Shown piece by piece: positions 60,381-64,000 of a stretch of DNA of 64,000 bases. The stretch comes from Pseudomonadaceae bacterium. GTDB taxonomy: Bacteria > Pseudomonadota > Gammaproteobacteria > Pseudomonadales > Azotimanducaceae. Numbering within the stretch: the first letter of the stretch is position 1; every line of letters begins with the position of its first letter. The stretch spans positions 153,719-217,718 of the forward strand of contig JANSXA010000008.1 of assembly GCA_024743175.1 (NCBI GenBank). Direction: 5' to 3'. A program made the position numbers and the translations under genes. Under the pieces are notes generated by a model. It saw nothing but the letters and a program-made list of their open reading frames with translations, was not told the DNA's origin and did no database searches.

Positions 60381-61966
60381 ATTTGAATGCAGGCCATCGG
60401 AAGGCCACTTTGTACACTGCAGAAGGCGTAATCAGGAAACTACGTGTGCTGCTTGTTGTTCCCTGTTTGTTAGTGTCAGGTTGTGCTCAGCTGGCAGGCT
60501 TTACGGCTGAACCCGAACGTCCGTTTCCTCGCTATCACACCCAGGACAGCTGGCCTTCGCCTGCAATTGCACCGATGCAGCTGTCCACAAAAGAGCGGCT
60601 TTCTTTTCCCCAGCCGAAAAACGCGATTGTCGAAGCGGGCGAAGAGCCGCTATACAGTTTTGTTATCAACAACATGCCGGTTAAACAGGGCCTGCGCCAG
60701 TTTGGTCGGGCCTATGGATTAAACATCATCGCAGACGAGGATGTGACGGGTATTCTGGATGTTGAATTCAGAGATCTTCCTCTGGAAAGAGCATTGTCTC
60801 TGATGCTGGACAGCCTGGATTACTACTGGGAAGTTAACGATGGCGTCATTCGGGCCAGATCTCAGGAGACGCGGCGCATACAGCTGGATTATCTGCGCCT
60901 GGTACGTTCGGGTAACGGTTCCAGTTCCGCGAAAGTGTCTTCCAGCTCATCAGAAGGAAGTAGCACTTCAGGCGGCGGGTCTGATGACGAGGCCGGTTCC
61001 ATCACGATTGCACAGACGGATGAAATTGGATTCTGGGGAGAGCTGCAGGCTCAACTGGAACAGCTGTTGAGTGAAACCGGCAGTATAGTCATGAACAGTT
61101 TATCGGGCACCCTGCAGGTGACGGATCAGCATGCTCATGTGGAGTCTGTTGCCAGCTATATCGAGCATGTGAATCGCTCGATACATCGTCAGGTAGATAT
61201 CGAAGTCAAAATTCTTGAAGTGGAGTTGGAGGACAGTTCCGCCCTTGGGGTCAACTGGTCCAGAGTATCGCGTGTATTGGATTCAGGCACCAATGTGGAT
61301 TTCTCCACGTCCGGTATTGTGACTTCGCCAGCGGGTGGAATAGCTCCGCTATCGTCGGTGCTCAATCTTTCAGCGTTCAACCTGAAGAACGATGGCAATA
61401 CCCGCATTCAAGCGGTGGTTGAGGCGTTGGAAGAACAGGGTGATGTGGAGATTGTCAGCCAGCCGCATGTCAGAACAATGAATAATCAGACATCGCTGAT
61501 CAAAGTAGGTACGGACCGAACTTTTTTCCGCCGTGAGCAGTCAACAGATTCAACCTCCGCAGGGTCTATTACCACCGCAACAGATATTCCTCAGGTTGTT
61601 ACAGAAGGTGTGGTGTTATCCATTACACCGCAAATCGGTGACACAGGATGGATCATGATGGACATCTCTCCGGTAGTGACCCGGGTTTCCAGTGTCAGCG
61701 TGGTTGAGGATGTGAACGGTGTGGTTCAGAGTTCCGCGCCAAACCTGGACGTAGCACAAGTCTCCTCGTTAGTCCGGGCACGCAGTGGCGATACCGTCGT
61801 TTTAGGCGGATTGATTCAAACGGCTGATTCGAATACCAAACGTGGCGTCCCCGGGCTCACGAAGCTGGGTCCGTTCAGCAAGTTTTTAGGCGGCGAATAC
61901 AAAGCGACCAGTCGCAAGGAACTGATCATGATACTGACCCCGAACCTGGTTGTGGGAGAGCGATAA
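60377..61966 (+). CDS. MshL/PilQ-like outer-membrane secretin (lipoprotein)
   Basis: The 529-residue secretin forms the outer-membrane channel for the fibre. A lipoprotein signal with lipobox LVSGC ends near residue 36. An STN-type N-domain with PVKQGLRQFGRAYGLNIIAD and LERALSLMLDSLDYYW, a Ser/Gly-rich insert (SSSSSEGSSTSGGGS), and the secretin domain follow. The latter has VDIEVKILEVELEDSSALGV and the late VSSLVRARSGDTVVLGGLIQ and RKELIMILTPNLV signatures. Acylated secretins may need no separate pilotin. It is followed after one base by the TPR gene. Confidence 0.92.
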   Translation: MNLNAGHRKATLYTAEGVIRKLRVLLVVPCLLVSGCAQLAGFTAEPERPFPRYHTQDSWPSPAIAPMQLSTKERLSFPQPKNAIVEAGEEPLYSFVINNMPVKQGLRQFGRAYGLNIIADEDVTGILDVEFRDLPLERALSLMLDSLDYYWEVNDGVIRARSQETRRIQLDYLRLVRSGNGSSSAKVSSSSSEGSSTSGGGSDDEAGSITIAQTDEIGFWGELQAQLEQLLSETGSIVMNSLSGTLQVTDQHAHVESVASYIEHVNRSIHRQVDIEVKILEVELEDSSALGVNWSRVSRVLDSGTNVDFSTSGIVTSPAGGIAPLSSVLNLSAFNLKNDGNTRIQAVVEALEEQGDVEIVSQPHVRTMNNQTSLIKVGTDRTFFRREQSTDSTSAGSITTATDIPQVVTEGVVLSITPQIGDTGWIMMDISPVVTRVSSVSVVEDVNGVVQSSAPNLDVAQVSSLVRARSGDTVVLGGLIQTADSNTKRGVPGLTKLGPFSKFLGGEYKATSRKELIMILTPNLVVGER

Positions 61967-61967
61967 A

Positions 61968-62897
61968 ATGCGACTCATTTTCAGCTTGATTGCTTTAATC
62001 TGCGCCAGCCCCGTTGTTGCGGGAGCGGCAGACTCGGGAACCCTTAACGCCAGCGATTTGAGCACTGCATCGATTGCTGAATTAGACGACCGAAAATCCC
62101 AGGCGGTGCAGGCGAATCAAGCCCTGGCGACGTTGCTTGAAGGCGTCACTTCCGAAGCAGCGCCAGTGGATACTGCGCAACCCGAAGCAGATAAGAAAAC
62201 CGGCCCGTCCAGATCTTCTGTACCCCGTGAAGACGAGCAGGCTCTGGCGCGGATTCCTGGTGAGATAAAACAGGGGTCGCAAACACAAACTTTTGCAAAC
62301 CTCCGCAAACGGCTGACACAATTACCCTCGTCCGAAGCACAAACGCTGATTGCCGGATTTCTCAAAGATCATCCGGATCACCGGGAAGCAACCATCACCC
62401 TGGCGCGTATGCAGATACTTGAAAACCAACCCTCTACAGCTATAGAAACACTGGACTTTCTGGTTTCTTCGGTTGCGAACAGGCGTCACCCTGACTGGCA
62501 GCCGTGGTTCTGGGCAGGCACCGCCTATCTTGAACTCGGAGAAATCGAAGCCGCTCGTCGCATGCTGGAGTTGGCTGTTGCCAAAGAAGGCAAAGTGGCC
62601 GAAATCTGGGTACAGCTCGCAGTTGTTGAGCAGGAACTGGATAACCACGCCGCAGCACTGCAGTACATTGGGATTGCTGAGCAGGTAGACGCTGAGGCTG
62701 CGCTTGTACATTTGAATCGAGCATACAGCCTGGAGCGTTTAGGTGAGTTTGATGCCGCGCTAAACGCTTACCGACAATTTATGTCCAGCGAGATGTCGGC
62801 GGGATCGGAAGCTTTGCGGCCTTCAGTGATGCGGCGCATGGCGTTGCTGGCAGAGCATCAACAAGCCGCCGAACAGGATTCTGATCGAAGTTCCTGA
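61968..62897 (+). CDS. MshN-like TPR protein with signal peptide
   Basis: ATG 61968 gives a 309-residue protein with a signal peptide (LIFSLIALICASPVVAGAA). A Pro/Glu-rich segment is followed by at least three tetratricopeptide repeats (HREATITLARMQILENQPSTAIET, FWAGTAYLELGEIEAARRML, WVQLAVVEQELDNHAAALQYI). TPR proteins such as MshN and PilF-type pilotins often close MSHA or type IV pilus operons. Here it is probably periplasmic. It starts two bases after the secretin stop. Confidence 0.82.
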   Translation: MRLIFSLIALICASPVVAGAADSGTLNASDLSTASIAELDDRKSQAVQANQALATLLEGVTSEAAPVDTAQPEADKKTGPSRSSVPREDEQALARIPGEIKQGSQTQTFANLRKRLTQLPSSEAQTLIAGFLKDHPDHREATITLARMQILENQPSTAIETLDFLVSSVANRRHPDWQPWFWAGTAYLELGEIEAARRMLELAVAKEGKVAEIWVQLAVVEQELDNHAAALQYIGIAEQVDAEAALVHLNRAYSLERLGEFDAALNAYRQFMSSEMSAGSEALRPSVMRRMALLAEHQQAAEQDSDRSS

Positions 62898-62925
62898 GAG
62901 ATTTTAAGGTTACAACCGAACCCTT

Positions 62926-64000
62926 CTACTCATCCGAGCGCCGGTGCTGTAACACCCGGGCAATGTGGTGGTAATCGGGTCGCGGTGTTGGGTTTTGCGG
63001 CGCCAACGGTGATTGTTGGTGGGAAGTTACCGCGGTAACGTTTGCCACAGGTTGCACGTTTAGGGGTGTGATGTTTGTAGCCGGTCGTTCGCCCGTGGCG
63101 TTCAGCCGTTGTCCGTTTTGAGTATAGAAATGAAACTCTACGGCACCGGCTTGTGGACGATGGATCTGTATCCGAGCTCTGCCTTCATGGATAAATGTGT
63201 GGTGTCGACGACACAGCAGGATGAGATTATTGAGCTTAGTGGCACCGCCCCGGGCCCAATGTTGAATGTGATGGGCATCGACAAAGCGGGTGTGGGTGCA
63301 GCCCGGGTAACAACAGCCGCGGTCTCTTTTTCTTAACGCCCGTCGCAGGGCAGAAGGGATTGTGCGGGTCTTAGGACCCGCGCTGGGTTCCTCTTGTCTC
63401 TCTGACTGATTTTCAGTAGGAGCCTCGCTATGAACCACCACACTGCCATCACAGGTGAGTCGGTCCAAAGCCGCTTCAGATAGCTCAGGATCATGAAAAT
63501 CGATGTGAACAAGATACCGATCCGCACTGCTACCGGGTTGATCAGACAGTTTGGCTTGTGCCAGTTCCAGTAGCGCATAAGCCCGTTGCTCAGAAACAGG
63601 CTGGTCAGCTGGGGGTGGAGATCCAGCATCGGCTGTGCCGCTTTTCTCAATCTCTATATTTAATGCCGCCTGCAGAAGCGCCCCAAGTTCCTTGGGTAAA
63701 CGACCTTTGATGACCACATCACCGTTGTCTGCCCTCTGTAACACCAGCTCAGGACGGGTTGAAACTTCCGGTCTACCCCGATCCAAGCGGATCTGATCGC
63801 GCACAATGCGCTCCACCTGATGGGCGGAGGCGTGTTCAGCCATCGACACCAAAAGGGCTTCATCTTTAGCTGTAGCCAGTCGGGTTAACGCCCGGACTTT
63901 GGAGTAACTCAGCCGGCCCTCACCAAATGCGGCATCAATCACCTTCAGGTCCTGCAGCGCTCTGGCCACACGCACCTTTTCACGTGCGGCATTGGCGCCC
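62926..64000 (-). CDS. DUF222 / HNH endonuclease protein (5' end cut by window edge)
   Basis: The gene reads leftwards and its start lies beyond the right edge. The visible 358 codons begin in the middle of the DUF222 domain (ANAAREKVRVARALQDLKV). After a linker they end with an HNH motif: CCYPGCTHTRFVDAHHIQHW, then NLILLCRRHHTFIHEG. Such DUF222-HNH proteins occur in multiple copies in many genomes, related to 13E12 repeat families, and their role is unclear. The C-terminal tail is Pro/Gln/Thr-rich. It converges on the filament operon with a 28-base gap. Confidence 0.9.
   Translation of the reverse strand, partial: GANAAREKVRVARALQDLKVIDAAFGEGRLSYSKVRALTRLATAKDEALLVSMAEHASAHQVERIVRDQIRLDRGRPEVSTRPELVLQRADNGDVVIKGRLPKELGALLQAALNIEIEKSGTADAGSPPPADQPVSEQRAYALLELAQAKLSDQPGSSADRYLVHIDFHDPELSEAALDRLTCDGSVVVHSEAPTENQSERQEEPSAGPKTRTIPSALRRALRKRDRGCCYPGCTHTRFVDAHHIQHWARGGATKLNNLILLCRRHHTFIHEGRARIQIHRPQAGAVEFHFYTQNGQRLNATGERPATNITPLNVQPVANVTAVTSHQQSPLAPQNPTPRPDYHHIARVLQHRRSDE

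Noticed and set aside
62926..64000. Mobile intron or insertion element carried by the HNH gene
   Set aside because: The DUF222-HNH protein is a chromosomal family; no inverted repeats, target duplication or intron RNA features are visible, although the right side lies outside the window.

Overview
The window is an ordinary-looking gammaproteobacterial chromosome segment of moderate GC. It is densely packed with short gaps and many 4-base stop/start overlaps. The lipid A/KDO, MurB-RNase E-RluC, rpmF-fab-acpP, mltG-tmk-holB-pilZ-tatD, TonB2-type, and uvrY-uvrC-pgsA blocks are all arranged as in gammaproteobacteria. PilZ proteins, DUF3450, DUF1631 and two acyl-CoA dehydrogenases suggest a heterotrophic, probably marine or environmental relative of the Pseudomonadales/Cellvibrionales. 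That placement is an inference from gene content only.

Layout. 1-2.6 kb: a small unknown gene behind a near-consensus LexA box, then galU and a D-threonine-aldolase-like gene. 2.7-7.4 kb: exbB, exbD, a single reading frame joining MsbA to LpxK, and kdsB (envelope lipid export and synthesis). 7.4-14.9 kb: an SDR dehydrogenase, AlkB, murB, rne with a long leader, rluC and maf. 15-23.2 kb: yceD-rpmF-fabD-fabG-acpP-fabF (plsX and fabH absent), then mltG-tmk-holB-pilZ-tatD. 23.1-31.3 kb: an acetyltransferase/prolyl peptidase/prolidase operon, diverging from orphan FAD and 2Fe-2S subunits of a molybdenum hydroxylase plus a PfkB kinase; then a HAD hydrolase, phoB without phoR, and a dienelactone hydrolase. 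32.3-37.5 kb: a six-gene TonB2-type energy-transduction operon. 37.6-50.7 kb: ribE, DUF1631, PilZ, pyrF, an orphan histidine kinase, two acyl-CoA dehydrogenases, uvrY, a family-5-like uracil-DNA glycosylase, uvrC and pgsA.

50.7-52.7 kb is the most unusual part. A 63-residue helix-turn-helix gene faces an AT-rich 416-base region. That region holds a triple-repeat Pho box and five CCTWAGG heptamers at an exact 16-base period, arranged as one large dyad, with outlying copies of the same TAGG-N9-CC half-site geometry on both sides. A small lipoprotein and a PiT-like permease follow. I read this as a phosphate-linked, cooperatively bound regulatory locus; I do not recognise it.

52.8-62.9 kb: tRNA-Cys, a small secreted Cys protein, then a nine-gene type IV filament / type II secretion-like operon most like MSHA biogenesis (pilin, ATPase, platform, second pilin, PilM/N-like, PilO-like, MshK/PilP-like, secretin, TPR). 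The window ends inside a DUF222/HNH endonuclease gene.
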